A DNA stretch of 64,000 nucleotides from Buchananella felis (lineage in GTDB: Bacteria > Actinomycetota > Actinomycetes > Actinomycetales > Actinomycetaceae), in assembly GCF_041380015.1 (NCBI RefSeq), contig NZ_CP159978.1, one strand, 5' to 3'. The notes beneath the pieces were generated by a model. That model worked only from the letters and a program-made list of their open reading frames with translations. It was not told the DNA's origin and made no database searches. Positions 1-9,141 of this stretch are shown here, piece after piece. Made by a program: the position numbers and the translations under genes. Within the stretch, counting starts at the first letter, position 1, and each line of letters opens with the position of its first letter.

Positions 1-16
1 CGTTCTGCCCCTGGTT

Positions 17-91
17 AACGTCGAGTTGAAGCTCCAAACGTCGAGCTGGAACACCAAACGTCGAGCTGGGGCCCTGGGTGTCGGGTTTGGG
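17..91. repeat. 20-bp-period direct repeat (locus 1), cut by the ISL3 insertion
   Basis: AACGTCGAG begins at 17, 37 and 57, and a degenerate copy (GGTGTCGGG) begins at 77, so the period is exactly 20 bp. The same core in the same phase recurs at 21234-21374, where a facing arm is also present. Here no facing arm is visible: the ISL3 element begins at 92 and the window starts at 1. The function is unknown. Confidence 0.85.
84..91. repeat. Target-site duplication, left copy (GGTTTGGG)
   Basis: GGTTTGGG lies immediately left of the ISL3 terminal repeat and is identical to 2764-2771 on the right. Eight-base target duplications are typical of the ISL3 family. Confidence 0.9.
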
Positions 92-159
92 GGCTCTTCC
101 CAATTGAGGGTGTATTGGTGGTGTGATCCAGGGGAGGGTGTGTTGGTGTGTGGGTAGGG

Positions 160-214
160 GTTGAGGTCTTCCGATGATGGGAGTCATCACACCGCCCACA
201 CGAAAGACCTCAAC
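160..214 (+). promoter_or_regulatory. Inverted repeat immediately before the ISL3 transposase start
   Basis: GTTGAGGTCTT at 160-170 and AAGACCTCAAC at 204-214 are perfect 11-bp complements. The second arm ends at the base before the probable GTG start at 215. In transcripts entering from outside, the hairpin would cover the start region and could limit transposase translation. That role is inferred from position, not shown. Confidence 0.5.
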
Positions 215-427
215 GTGTCCAACGCTACCTTCGTCGCGCCTGATCTGACTACTTTTGCTGGCTTGGACGAGCTTGGTCTTGTCGTTACTGGCCAGCGTGT
301 CGAGCCTGAGCGGGCGATACTGGAATGCCGCCTGGTCGAGCCTGATGACTGGTGTGGGCGGTGTGGATGTCAAGGCCTGGCACGTGACACGGTCAAGCGC
401 CGGCTGGGTCTGGTGCAAGTTTTGGTG

Positions 428-1285
428 TCAGTTTGTGTAGATTGTTTCGTATTCGATTGGTGTGAGTTTGCCTAGGCGGGCTTGGCGGCGTCGGCGGTGG
501 TAGGTGGATTCGATCCAGTGGCGGATGGCGGTGGCTAGTTCCTGACGGGTTTCCCACTTGCGGGTATTGAGCACGTTCTTCTGTAAAAGCGCGAAGAAGG
601 ACTCCATGGCAGCGTTGTCCGCACACGTACCGGCCTGTCCCATGGACTGGACCAGCCCGTAGGCGAGGGCAGCTTGCCGGTAGGCCGTGGAAGTGAACTG
701 CGCACCACGATCTGAATGGATTACACACCCGGCTGGTGGGTGGCGGTCTGCTACCGCCTGGGCCAAAGCGTTAACCGCGAGAGAAGCGCTCATGGACGTA
801 GCACTGCTAAGAGCCACGATCCGGTTAGACCACACGTCCTTGATCGCACACACATACAACTTGCCCTGTGTGGTGGGGTGTTCGGTGATGTCAGTAAGCC
901 AGAGACGGTTAGGCCCATCGGCATGAAAGACCCGCCCAACCAGATCAACCCCAACGCTTCTAGCGCTCTTGGTGGTCTTGGTCTTGCCTTTGGGTGCAGT
1001 AATAGACCTAATGCCCAACTCGTGACAGATCGACCACACCGTGCGGCTAGCCACCTTGACTCCCTGGCGGGCCAGCTCATCGGTAATCAGCCGGTAGCCA
1101 AAAGCAGGATCAGCACTATGGATGGCCCTCACCCGTTCCTTTAAGTAGCTACGGCGTTGTTCTAGCCGGCTTTGCCTACACCCGCGCCACCGGTAGAAAG
1201 GCTGGCGGGCGATACCAAGCACCCGGCAGATCCGACTAACCGCTATGCCCAAACCAGCTAGTTCTTCTACCAGGGGGTAGATCAT
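428..1285 (-). CDS. IS3-family transposase OrfB (integrase core)
   Basis: This is the catalytic half of an IS3 transposase, 285 residues. It starts with a helical HTH_21-like region (SRICRVLGIARQPFYRWR), followed by an rve integrase core. The catalytic triad is visible: Asp in LWLTDITEH, Asp in VIHSDRGAQF, and Glu in NAAMESFFALLQKN. The C-terminus (LGKLTPIEYE) is typical of the family. The ATG at 1285-1283 overlaps the OrfA stop (ATGA), preceded by CCCAAAA. An OrfAB fusion could arise by programmed -1 frameshifting, as in other IS3 elements, but this is not demonstrable here. No disruption is seen. Confidence 0.95.
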   Translation of the reverse strand: MIYPLVEELAGLGIAVSRICRVLGIARQPFYRWRGCRQSRLEQRRSYLKERVRAIHSADPAFGYRLITDELARQGVKVASRTVWSICHELGIRSITAPKGKTKTTKSARSVGVDLVGRVFHADGPNRLWLTDITEHPTTQGKLYVCAIKDVWSNRIVALSSATSMSASLAVNALAQAVADRHPPAGCVIHSDRGAQFTSTAYRQAALAYGLVQSMGQAGTCADNAAMESFFALLQKNVLNTRKWETRQELATAIRHWIESTYHRRRRQARLGKLTPIEYETIYTN

Positions 1286-1572
1286 TTTGGGTTCACATCA
1301 CGGGCCAGGTAAGCCGCCGCCCTTCTAAGGATGAAGCACTCTTCTTCCTTCAACCGCAACTGGCGCTCTAACTGCGCGATACGAGCCTTGTCCTCACCCG
1401 CACCCGGCTGGAGCACGCCCTTAGAAACCTGCTCGCGTCTGATCCAAGCATCCAGAGTCGAACCCCCAATCCCAAAATCAGCTGCTACCTGCGCCAACGT
1501 CATCCCAGCAGGACGATTCAACGCAAAACGCACCACATCCTGACGGAATTCCGGCGCATACTTCCTGGGCAT
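1282..1572 (-). CDS. IS3-family transposase OrfA (helix-turn-helix)
   Basis: A DNA-binding partner of OrfB, 96 residues from the chosen ATG at 1572 (MPRKYAPEFRQDVVRFAL). An upstream in-frame start at 1620 adds 16 residues unlike the family, so it was not used. The fold is the HTH_Tnp_1 type (MTLAQVAADFGIGGSTLDAWI), followed by a leucine-zipper-like helix (IAQLERQLRLKEEECFILRR) that in this family mediates multimerisation. The last codons overlap the OrfB start by 4 bp. Confidence 0.92.
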   Translation of the reverse strand: MPRKYAPEFRQDVVRFALNRPAGMTLAQVAADFGIGGSTLDAWIRREQVSKGVLQPGAGEDKARIAQLERQLRLKEEECFILRRAAAYLARDVNPK

Positions 1573-2763
1573 CACAGCCCCCTCCCGCGAGACCAACAGC
1601 CCCGCAACCAGTGACACCAACCATTACACCATTCCCGCTGGCTCACGAGCCCTTTGGGTGGCGTCCCACCACACTGGAAGTGCGAGTGCGTCGTTACCGC
1701 TGCCAGGAATGCGCACACGTATGGAGTTAGAACATGGACCTGGCAGCTGAGCCCAGGGCACGCCTATCGAGGCGTGCGGTGCGTTGGGCGTTGGAAGCCT
1801 TGGTGTGTCAACACCTGAGCGTATCCCGCATCGCTCAGGGCCTGTCCGTGGCTTGGGACACCGCCAACGATGCTGTGCTGGCCGAAGGACAGCGCCTCTT
1901 GATCAACGACCCCGTCCGGCTTGAAGGAGTCAGAGTTATCGGCGTGGATGAGCATGTTTGGCGCCATACTCGCGCAGGTGACAAGTACGTAACCGTGGTC
2001 ATCGACCTTTACCCCCGTCAAGGATGGCACTGGCCCTGCCCGGCTACTCGCCATGGTCCAGGGCCGCTCCAAGCAGGCTTTCAAGGGCTGGCTGGCCCAG
2101 CAGCCCCGAGCATGGAGAGATGGCGTGGAAGTGGTCGCGATGGACGGTTTTAGCGGGTTTAAAACCGCCACCACCGAGGAAATGCCCCAGGCCAGGGCCG
2201 TGCTCGATCCCTTCCACGTAGTACGCCTGGCAGGCCAGGCGCTTGATGAGTGTCGTCGGCGTGTTCAGCAAGAACTACATGGACGGCGGGGACGGGCTGA
2301 TGATCCCCTGTACAAGGCCCGCCGTACTCTGCACACCGGTAGCGACCTGCTCACCCCTGCCCAGCGCAAGCGTTTAGACGCGCTCTTCGCCAACGATGAC
2401 CATGCCCAAGTCGAGGTCACCTGGGGTGTGTACCAGAAGATGGTGGCCGCTTACCGTCAGCCCGAGCGGGCCAAGGGCAAAAGACTCATGCAAGAACTGA
2501 TCACCGCGATCTCTAGCGGCGTACCTGCCGCCCTGAGCGAGGTCATTACCCTGGGACGAACGCTGAAGAAACGCGCCGGTGACATCCTGGCCTACTTCGA
2601 CCATCCCAGGACCAGCAACGGCCCCACCGAAGCACTCAACGGACGCCTGGAACACCTACGCGGCTCAGCACTCGGCTTTCGCAACCTGACCAACTACATC
2701 ACCCGCAGCCTGCTCGAAGCAGGCGGATTCAAACCCCAACTACACCCTTAAATGGGAAGAGCC

Positions 2764-2771
2764 GGTTTGGG
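2764..2771. repeat. Target-site duplication, right copy (GGTTTGGG)
   Basis: An exact copy of 84-91 immediately after the right terminal inverted repeat. It marks the ISL3 insertion as recent enough for the duplication to be unmutated. Confidence 0.9.
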
Positions 2772-2797
2772 TTAGTGGCCGAGGCTTGTGGGTGTGG

Positions 2798-2843
2798 CAG
2801 GGCCCGGGCTGGTCCGTTTGTTGGTGGTCCAGTCCGGGCCCTG
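2798..2843 (-). terminator. Stem-loop terminator of the first adhesin gene
   Basis: CAGGGCCCGGGCTGGTCC and GGTCCAGTCCGGGCCCTG form an 18-bp stem with two imperfect positions and a loop of about 10 nt. It lies about 60 bp beyond the adhesin stop codon on the minus strand. No T tract follows, so strength is uncertain. An identical copy lies after the second adhesin (9409-9454). Confidence 0.6.
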
Positions 2844-5800
2844 GGGGTTTAGGAGAGTTTGCCTGTTTTAGGGGTTTGGTCTCCTGGTTCTAGCGTTGTG
2901 GGCTAGTTCTTCTTGCGGCGTAGGAGGAGGAGTGTGCCTCCGGCTGCCAGCAGGGTTAGGGCGTAGGGGGCTAGGGTGAGGGCGTTGGTGCCGGTCTTGG
3001 CCAGCTTGCCTCCCTTGCCGCCCTTGGTGGTGGGCTTTTTGAAGCCGAAGTCCAGGGAGAGGTCCTTGTCTCCGTCCTTGGTCAGGCCGATGGTGGTGGC
3101 CTTGTCGGTAGAGGAGTCGGTTTCCCGGGTGCCCTGGCCGGTCTTGGCCGGCTGGTAGCCCGCGGGCGGGGTGATGGTGACGGTGTAGGACTGGTTGTCC
3201 TTCAGGACGGGCAGGTTGTCGAAAAGGTACTTGCCGTTCTCGTCGGTCTTGACCGGGCCAACGGGGTTGCCGTTGACGTCGGTGACGTCCTTGCCGTCGG
3301 GTCCGGTGATCTTCAGGGTCACACCAGCGATGGGCTTGTCGGTGTTGTCCTGGATTCCGTTGTCGTTGAGGTCTTCAAAGACGTAGTCACCCACGGTAAC
3401 TGAGGGCTTGTAGTAGCCAAAGTCCAAGGTCAGGTCGCTAGCGCTGTCGGTGGACAGGTCTGCCAGGCTGACCGAGGTCGTGGTGGAAGAGTCGTTGGCT
3501 CCCTGGCCGTTGTTGGTACCGGCCTTGGTGGGCAGGTAGCCGGCCGGGTCGCTGACCGTGACGGTGTAGGACTGGTCCTTGGGTAGCACGGGCAGGTTCT
3601 CAAAGAGGTACTTGCCGTGCTCGTCGGTCTTGACCGGGCCAACGGGGTTGCCGTTGACGTCGGTGACGCTCTTACCGTCCGGGCCGGTCAGGGTCAGGGT
3701 GACGTCCTTGATACCGGGCTCGCCGGTGTCTTGGAGGCCGTCCTTGTTCTTGTCGAACCAGACGTAGTCACCCACGGACACCTTGGCCTTGATGAAACCA
3801 AAGTCCAAGGTGGGGTCGTTGGCCCCGTCGGTGGACAGGTCTGCCACGCTGGCCGAGGTCTGGGTAGAAGAGTCATCACTACCAGCACCGTTGTTCATGC
3901 CGGCCTTGGTCGGCACGTAACCGAACGGGGCGGTAACGGTAACGATGTACTTCACCTCACCGGTGAGGACTTCCAGACCAGTAAAGGCGTACTTGCCGTG
4001 CTCGTCGGTGGTGGTGGTCAGCTCGGTGCGGGCGGTGTGGTCAGCGTTGTTGACCGGCTTACCGTCGCTACGAGAGATGGTCAGGGTGACGTCCTTGAGT
4101 GGCACATCGGTGCCGTCTTGCAGGCCGTCCTTGTTGACGTCGTACCAGACGTAGTCACCCACGCTGACCTCGGGGAAGAAGAAACCAAAGTCAAGGGTGA
4201 GGTCCTTAGCCCCGTCCTGGGTCAGTTCCTGGGCGGTAGCACTACCAGTAGAGGAGTCCTTGGCCCGGTCGCTGCCCTGCTCGGCCTTGGTGGGTACGTA
4301 GCCGGCCGGGTCGGTGACAGTAACCACGTACTTCTCACCCGCTGGCAGCATCTCCAAGTCCTTAAACAGGTACATGCCGCTAGCGTCGGTAGTGGTGGTG
4401 GTAACCGGGTTGCCATCAGCGTCCTTAACGGGCTTGCCGTCCGTACGCGAGATGGTCAAAACCACGTCCTTGATGCCCTTTTCGTCATCGTCTTGCAGGC
4501 CGTCCTTGTTCGCGTCGAACCAGACGTAGTCACCCACACTCACCTTGGCCTTAACAAAACCAAAGTCCAAACTCAGGTCCTTGTCCCCATCATTAGGCAA
4601 CACGACCGCGGTCTCGCTACCAGTAGAGGAGTCCTTGGCCCGGTCACTGCCAGCCCCAGGAGTGGTGGGAACAAAACCACGCGGGTTGGTAACCGTCACC
4701 ACGTACTTCGCGCCTGCCGGCAAGATCTCCAGGTCAGCAAACAAGTACTTACCGGTCGCGTCGGTCGTGGTGGTGGTAACCACGCTGCCGTCGACCTTCT
4801 TGGCCGGCTTGCCGTCCGTGCGAGACAGGGTCAAGGTCACATCCTCCAACGCCACGTCGCTGGCGTCTTGCAGACCGTCCTTGTTCTTGTCGTACCAGAC
4901 GTAGTCACCCACACTCACCTTGCCGCGCTTGGCGTGCCAGTTATCGCTATCGGTGAGCTTGTCACCACCAGCCACCGGGGTGGCCTCCACCCGGGCGGTG
5001 TTAGCGTGCTTGGCCGCATCCGTCATGGCCGCCAGGGTAGCGGTGCACTCAAACGAAGCCTTGGGCGCAAACACCCAAGCCGCCGGAGCACTAACCACAC
5101 CATCAACAGCCACCACATCAGCGCCATCAATACGGCACTTGAAGTCGGTCAGGGCCGGGCCAACAATCGTGGTGTCAGAAACCTTGACATTGTTCAACTC
5201 GCCCTTACCAGTGTTAGTCACGGTGAACTTCACCGGCTGGGCAGCCAGACCAGAAAGCACCAGGGCCACATCCTCGGTGTCACGGTCACCAGCGGGCAAG
5301 ACCTTGGGCTGACCATCAACCAGTTCGGCGTTACCGTCCTGGTCGAAGGTCACCCCACTCCAAGCACCGTCGTACTTCTCAATATCGATACCCGTGGGCT
5401 TCTTAACAAAACCAAAGTCCAGGCTCAGGTCCTTGTCCCCATCGTTGGGCAGCTCGACCGCGGTCTCGGTGTCGGTGGAGGAGTCCTTGGCGCGGTCGGT
5501 CCCGACACCAGCAGTGGTGGGCTCGTAGTTGACCGGGGGTGCGACGGTGACCTTGTACTTCACGCCTGCCGGGAGGATTTCCAGGTCGGCGAAGAGGTAC
5601 TTACCGGCCGCGTCGGTCTTGGTGGTGGTAACCACGCTGCCGTCGATCTTCTTGGCCGGCTTGTCGTCCGTGCGGGACAGGGCCAGGGTGACGTCCTTGA
5701 GCGGCACGTCGCTGGTGTCTTGCAGGCCGTCCTTGTTCGCGTCGAACCAGACGTAGTCACCCACACTCACCTTGCCGCGCTTGGCGTGCCAGTCGTCGTT

Positions 5801-7153
5801 GTCGCTGACCTTGTCACCACCGGCAACCGGGGTGGCCTCAACGGTGGCCTTGTTGGCGTGCTTGGCAGCGTCCGTGATGGCCGGCAGGGTAGCGGTGCAG
5901 TCAAAGGAGGCCTGGGGTGCGAAGATCCAGTCGGCCGGAGCAGTGACCACGCCGTTAACAGCAGCAATGTCGGTGCCGTTGATGTGGCACTTCAGATCGG
6001 TCAGGGCCGGGCCGGCCAGGGTCTGGTCGGTGACCTTGACGTTGTTCAGCTCGCCCTTACCAGTGTTGGTAACGGTGAACTTCACCGGCTGGGCAGCCAG
6101 GCCAGAAAGGACCAGGGCCGCGTCCTCGGTGTCGCGGTCGCCAGCGGGCAGGACCTTGGGCTGGCCGTTAACCAGTTCGGCGTTACCGTCCTGGTCGAAG
6201 GTCACCCCGCTCCAGGCACCGTCGTACTTCTCGATGTCGATACCCGTGGGCTTCTTAACAAAACCAAAGTCCAGGCTCAGGTCCTTGCCGCCATCAGTGG
6301 GCAGCTCTACCGCGGTCTCGCTACCAGTGGAGGAGTCCTTGGCGCGGTCGCTACCAGCACCAGCAGTGGTGGGCTCGTAGTTATCCGGGGTGGTAACAGC
6401 AACCTTGTACTTCACGCCTGCCGGGAGGATTTCCAGGTCGGCGAAGAGGTACTTACCGGCCGCGTCGGTCTTGGTGGTGGTAACCACGCTGCCGTCGATC
6501 TTCTTGGCCGGCTTGTTGTCGGTGCGCGAGATGGTCAGGGTGACGTCCTTCAGCGGCACATCAGAGTTGTCCTGCAGGCCGTCCTTGTTCGCGTCGAACC
6601 AGACGTAGTCACCCACACTCACCTTGCCGCGCTTGGCGTGCCACTCATCGCTATCAGTGACCTTGTCACCACCAGCAACCGGGACAGCCTCAACCGTGGC
6701 GGTGTTGGCGTGGCTGGTGTGGTAGGCGCCAGTGGCGTCAGCCTCGGCCAGCTTGGGCAGCGTACCGGTGCACTCAAACGAGGCCTTGGCAGCAAACACC
6801 CAATCAGCCGGAGCAGTGACCACACCATTAACCCCAGCCACGTCCTTGTTGTCGATGCGGCACTTGAAGTCGGTCAGGGCCGGGCCACCATTAGTACGGT
6901 CGGTGACCACCACGTTCTTCAACGCGTCCTCACCAGTGTTAGTCACAGTGAACTTCACCGGCTGGGCCTCCAAACCAGAAAGCACCAAAGCCTGGTCAGC
7001 ACCATCACGGTCACCAGCAGGCAACACCGCAGGCTGACCATTACTCAACACCGGCTTATCACCATTGAACTGAACACCAGCCCAATCACCGTCGTACTTC
7101 TCAATATCAATACCCGGCGCAGTCTTCACAAAACCAAAGTCCAACGTCAGGTC
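2798..7153. repeat. 4.36-kb direct duplication, copy 1
   Basis: This block matches 9409-13764 at a constant offset of 6611 bp. It spans the terminator and the C-terminal two thirds of the adhesin. One difference was found: T3580 against G10191, which changes Lys to Gln in the protein. The match ends sharply on both sides (2797/9408 and 7154/13765). The encoded proteins were compared over the whole block and the DNA at its edges and selected points. Confidence 0.93.
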
Positions 7154-9058
7154 TGCATCCCCGTCGTTGACTAGGTCGCCGGACTCGGCGCTACCGGTAG
7201 AGGAGTCGAGAGCCGGGTTGGTGCCGACGTTGGCCTTGGTCGGCTTGTAGCCGGAAGGATTAGTGACGGTGACGACGTAGTGGGTACCGGCAGGCAGCAC
7301 CTCCAGGTTGTCGAAGCTGTAGGCGCCGCTGGCGTTGGTCTGCGTGGAGGTGTTCGGGTAGGCCGAGCCGTCTGCGCTGTTTACCGTGGCGTTGTCTGAA
7401 CGCGAGATCGTCAGGGTGACGTTCTGCAACGGCTCGTCGGTGTTGTCCTGCAGGCCGTCCTTGTTCTTGTCAAACCACACGTAGTCACCCACACGCACCT
7501 GCTTGAAGCTGGCGGCGTTCGTGAGCTGAACGGGAGTGACGCTTCCGCCCGCGATGTCGAACGTAGCGGTGGAGGTGGTATTGCTGTTTGCGCCGATCTG
7601 GAAGCGGGGGTTACTCCAGATGATCGCGGGTCCACCGGGGGCTGCCGAAGCCTCGCTGAGTTCAATGGTGGTGTCCACGGGGAACGGAAGCGGGTTGGGC
7701 AGGTAGCTCGTGATCTGGCCGATGGGCAGAGTAAGCGGGAACGGGTTGCTGGGCGGGGCGGTCCAGCCCGGGTAGTCGGCTGCGGTCTTCCCGCCCGGCA
7801 GGGTCCACTTCACGTTGACGATCACTCGGGTGTTGGGGTCGACCAGATTTGCTGCGGGGCCATCGACCAACTTGACCACGGAGAACGAGCCGTAGCCTGC
7901 GGTCATCGTGGCGCTACCGCCGGCAGCGGCCACGTAGTTCTGGTTGTTGGTGATCGTCTCGCCCAGTCCGACAATCTCGACCTTGTTGGAGTAGATGATG
8001 CCGGGGTCGGCCACGCCGCTGTCCGTCTTTGGCAGGGTGGCGTAGGAGATCATGTAGTTGGTGTTGGGCTCCCAGTCCGCTCCGTCGTTCGGGCGGATAG
8101 CCAGGGACATCTTGCTGTCGCCCTCAGAGAACGTCCGCTCGATGGAGAAGGTGGTGCGGCCCTCGGCGTTGATGATCGGGGCGCGGTTCGGGTCGGTGGT
8201 ACCAACCCGGATCGTCTTGCCCGGAGACGGCTGGCTCTGAGAGTTCAGCACGCGGATGGTCAGAGGGCTGTCGGTCTGGAACTTGTGGCCCGCGCTAGTG
8301 ATGTCGCTAATGAGGAGCGGGTTGGGGATGGAGCCGTTGAGGCGGCGGGCAAGCACGTTGGAGTTGAAGCGAATGTGCCACCAGATGCGCTTAGTGTCGT
8401 GGCGAACGCCATCGGAACCCTTATCGATGGGGCGCTCCCAGTAAGTGCCCGGGCTGGGGGCGGGGATTGGATTGCCGCCCGGGTAGTTCTCGCTCTCGAC
8501 CTTGCCGTTGAGGTCGAAATTGCCGGAGACGGAGTCATCGACGTGGTGTACGCGAGCTGCGATCCAGCCGTCGCCGGTGAGGTGCTCGTTGCCGAGCTCC
8601 TGGGCGTGGGTAAGTCCCTCGTCGAAAGTACAGGTGACGCGGGCCGGAGCCTGGTTGGTCTGCTGGCGTAGCACGCAGCTGCCGATCTTCTGCATCGTGG
8701 TCTCGCCGGACTGCACGTTCACGATCGGGGTCTCAAGGTCGTAGGGGGCTACGTCGTTGAGCGTGAAGTTCTGCGGCAGGCCCAGGTAGAAGCTGTCCCC
8801 GGCCTTGGGGTTGGCCTGAGAGGCGTCCCACTTCCAGGTGATGCAGACGCGAGCGCCGTGCGTGACCGGCCGGTCATCGCAGGTGGGCGGTGCTCCGGCG
8901 CCGACGTAGCGCTGCACCTTCACGCTGTGGACGACGATGTCCGTGTTGGTGGTCGCTGACGCGCCGGGAGAGATTGACAGCACCACCGCGATAGCTGCCA
9001 GCAAAAGGCTTAGCGCGGTGGCGAACGATATTGCTCGATTCCTCGTTGAACTATGCAT
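2903..9058 (-). CDS. SdrD-type B-repeat surface adhesin 1, LAXTG-anchored
   Basis: A cell-wall-anchored adhesin of 2051 residues. The N-terminus is a signal peptide (basic start, hydrophobic core, cleavage near GASA). Next come Ig-like adhesion regions, including one of DUF5979 type (YGSFSVVKLVDGP). After that there are eight SdrD-like B domains, each opening with VGDYVWFDxNKDGLQD, which resembles a Ca2+-binding loop. Three domains opening IDIEKYDG are interleaved with the early B domains. The C-terminus has KLAKTG, a hydrophobic helix and RRKKN, a sortase signal of the LAXTG type. The ATG at 9058 is preceded by GAGGCACC. The ligand is not predictable. From the first IDIEKYDG domain onward it is nearly identical to the neighbouring adhesin. 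Confidence 0.93.
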   Translation of the reverse strand: MHSSTRNRAISFATALSLLLAAIAVVLSISPGASATTNTDIVVHSVKVQRYVGAGAPPTCDDRPVTHGARVCITWKWDASQANPKAGDSFYLGLPQNFTLNDVAPYDLETPIVNVQSGETTMQKIGSCVLRQQTNQAPARVTCTFDEGLTHAQELGNEHLTGDGWIAARVHHVDDSVSGNFDLNGKVESENYPGGNPIPAPSPGTYWERPIDKGSDGVRHDTKRIWWHIRFNSNVLARRLNGSIPNPLLISDITSAGHKFQTDSPLTIRVLNSQSQPSPGKTIRVGTTDPNRAPIINAEGRTTFSIERTFSEGDSKMSLAIRPNDGADWEPNTNYMISYATLPKTDSGVADPGIIYSNKVEIVGLGETITNNQNYVAAAGGSATMTAGYGSFSVVKLVDGPAANLVDPNTRVIVNVKWTLPGGKTAADYPGWTAPPSNPFPLTLPIGQITSYLPNPLPFPVDTTIELSEASAAPGGPAIIWSNPRFQIGANSNTTSTATFDIAGGSVTPVQLTNAASFKQVRVGDYVWFDKNKDGLQDNTDEPLQNVTLTISRSDNATVNSADGSAYPNTSTQTNASGAYSFDNLEVLPAGTHYVVTVTNPSGYKPTKANVGTNPALDSSTGSAESGDLVNDGDADLTLDFGFVKTAPGIDIEKYDGDWAGVQFNGDKPVLSNGQPAVLPAGDRDGADQALVLSGLEAQPVKFTVTNTGEDALKNVVVTDRTNGGPALTDFKCRIDNKDVAGVNGVVTAPADWVFAAKASFECTGTLPKLAEADATGAYHTSHANTATVEAVPVAGGDKVTDSDEWHAKRGKVSVGDYVWFDANKDGLQDNSDVPLKDVTLTISRTDNKPAKKIDGSVVTTTKTDAAGKYLFADLEILPAGVKYKVAVTTPDNYEPTTAGAGSDRAKDSSTGSETAVELPTDGGKDLSLDFGFVKKPTGIDIEKYDGAWSGVTFDQDGNAELVNGQPKVLPAGDRDTEDAALVLSGLAAQPVKFTVTNTGKGELNNVKVTDQTLAGPALTDLKCHINGTDIAAVNGVVTAPADWIFAPQASFDCTATLPAITDAAKHANKATVEATPVAGGDKVSDNDDWHAKRGKVSVGDYVWFDANKDGLQDTSDVPLKDVTLALSRTDDKPAKKIDGSVVTTTKTDAAGKYLFADLEILPAGVKYKVTVAPPVNYEPTTAGVGTDRAKDSSTDTETAVELPNDGDKDLSLDFGFVKKPTGIDIEKYDGAWSGVTFDQDGNAELVDGQPKVLPAGDRDTEDVALVLSGLAAQPVKFTVTNTGKGELNNVKVSDTTIVGPALTDFKCRIDGADVVAVDGVVSAPAAWVFAPKASFECTATLAAMTDAAKHANTARVEATPVAGGDKLTDSDNWHAKRGKVSVGDYVWYDKNKDGLQDASDVALEDVTLTLSRTDGKPAKKVDGSVVTTTTTDATGKYLFADLEILPAGAKYVVTVTNPRGFVPTTPGAGSDRAKDSSTGSETAVVLPNDGDKDLSLDFGFVKAKVSVGDYVWFDANKDGLQDDDEKGIKDVVLTISRTDGKPVKDADGNPVTTTTTDASGMYLFKDLEMLPAGEKYVVTVTDPAGYVPTKAEQGSDRAKDSSTGSATAQELTQDGAKDLTLDFGFFFPEVSVGDYVWYDVNKDGLQDGTDVPLKDVTLTISRSDGKPVNNADHTARTELTTTTDEHGKYAFTGLEVLTGEVKYIVTVTAPFGYVPTKAGMNNGAGSDDSSTQTSASVADLSTDGANDPTLDFGFIKAKVSVGDYVWFDKNKDGLQDTGEPGIKDVTLTLTGPDGKSVTDVNGNPVGPVKTDEHGKYLFENLPVLPKDQSYTVTVSDPAGYLPTKAGTNNGQGANDSSTTTSVSLADLSTDSASDLTLDFGYYKPSVTVGDYVFEDLNDNGIQDNTDKPIAGVTLKITGPDGKDVTDVNGNPVGPVKTDENGKYLFDNLPVLKDNQSYTVTITPPAGYQPAKTGQGTRETDSSTDKATTIGLTKDGDKDLSLDFGFKKPTTKGGKGGKLAKTGTNALTLAPYALTLLAAGGTLLLLRRKKN

Positions 9059-9141
9059 GGTGCCTCGATTCCGAGTAAGGACGTAGGCAGACCACGTGGG
9101 CTGCCAACTTGGAAGGCTGAGAGAGGCCGCTTAGCGATCAC

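Larger units (their letters stand above)
406..1636 (-). mobile_element. IS3-family insertion sequence nested in the ISL3 transposase
   Basis: A 1231-bp element in the opposite orientation to its host transposase. Its ends align as imperfect inverted repeats: the left end starts GGGTCTGGTGCAAG and the reverse complement of the right end starts GGGAATGGTGTAAT. Both then run through TTGGTGTCA. It is flanked by a 3-bp duplication GCT (403-405 and 1637-1639), the size expected for IS3 elements. It encodes OrfA and OrfB with a 4-bp overlap. Both frames are open, so the element may still be active. Confidence 0.9.
215..2751 (+). pseudogene. ISL3-family transposase, interrupted and frameshifted
   Basis: Three separate lesions inactivate this gene. 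The N-terminal zinc-finger part (215-405, with a CxRCGC-type cluster) ends in an IS3-family insertion. Removing 406-1636 and one GCT duplication restores the reading frame (CGG CTG GCT CAC). An in-frame TAG at 1728-1730 follows. An extra T in the run at 2008-2010 then shifts the frame; without it the text reads IDLTPVKDGTGPARLLAMVQ. The DDE-type residues are still visible: GVDEHVW, AMDGFSGFK, and the Glu in GPTEALNGRLEHLR. The probable start is GTG 215 (VSNATFVAP); a TTG at 161 is also in frame but lies inside the upstream hairpin. Confidence 0.92.
92..2763 (+). mobile_element. ISL3-family insertion sequence carrying a nested IS3-family element
   Basis: The left end reads GGCTCTTCCCAATTGAGGG, and the reverse complement of the right end (ending at 2763) reads GGCTCTTCCCATTTAAGGG. 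These are near-perfect terminal inverted repeats, flanked by an 8-bp direct repeat GGTTTGGG. The single transposase gene runs on the plus strand and is a pseudogene. Without the nested element (406-1636 plus a 3-bp duplication) it would be about 1.44 kb, a normal ISL3 size. The insertion target was the 20-bp repeat locus at 17-91. The element should not move itself, but its intact ends could be used by a related transposase elsewhere in the genome. Confidence 0.93.

Noticed and set aside
17..91. CRISPR array
   Set aside because: Period is only 20 bp with cores of 9-12 bp and spacers of 8-11 bp, arms reverse in orientation at other loci, and no cas genes are present.
3617..7174. 1185-codon open frame on the plus strand opposite adhesin 1 (and a 1500-codon one at 10228-14730)
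   Set aside because: Antisense to strongly supported repeat-domain genes; the openness follows from repeated GC-rich codons. No start signal or recognisable domain.
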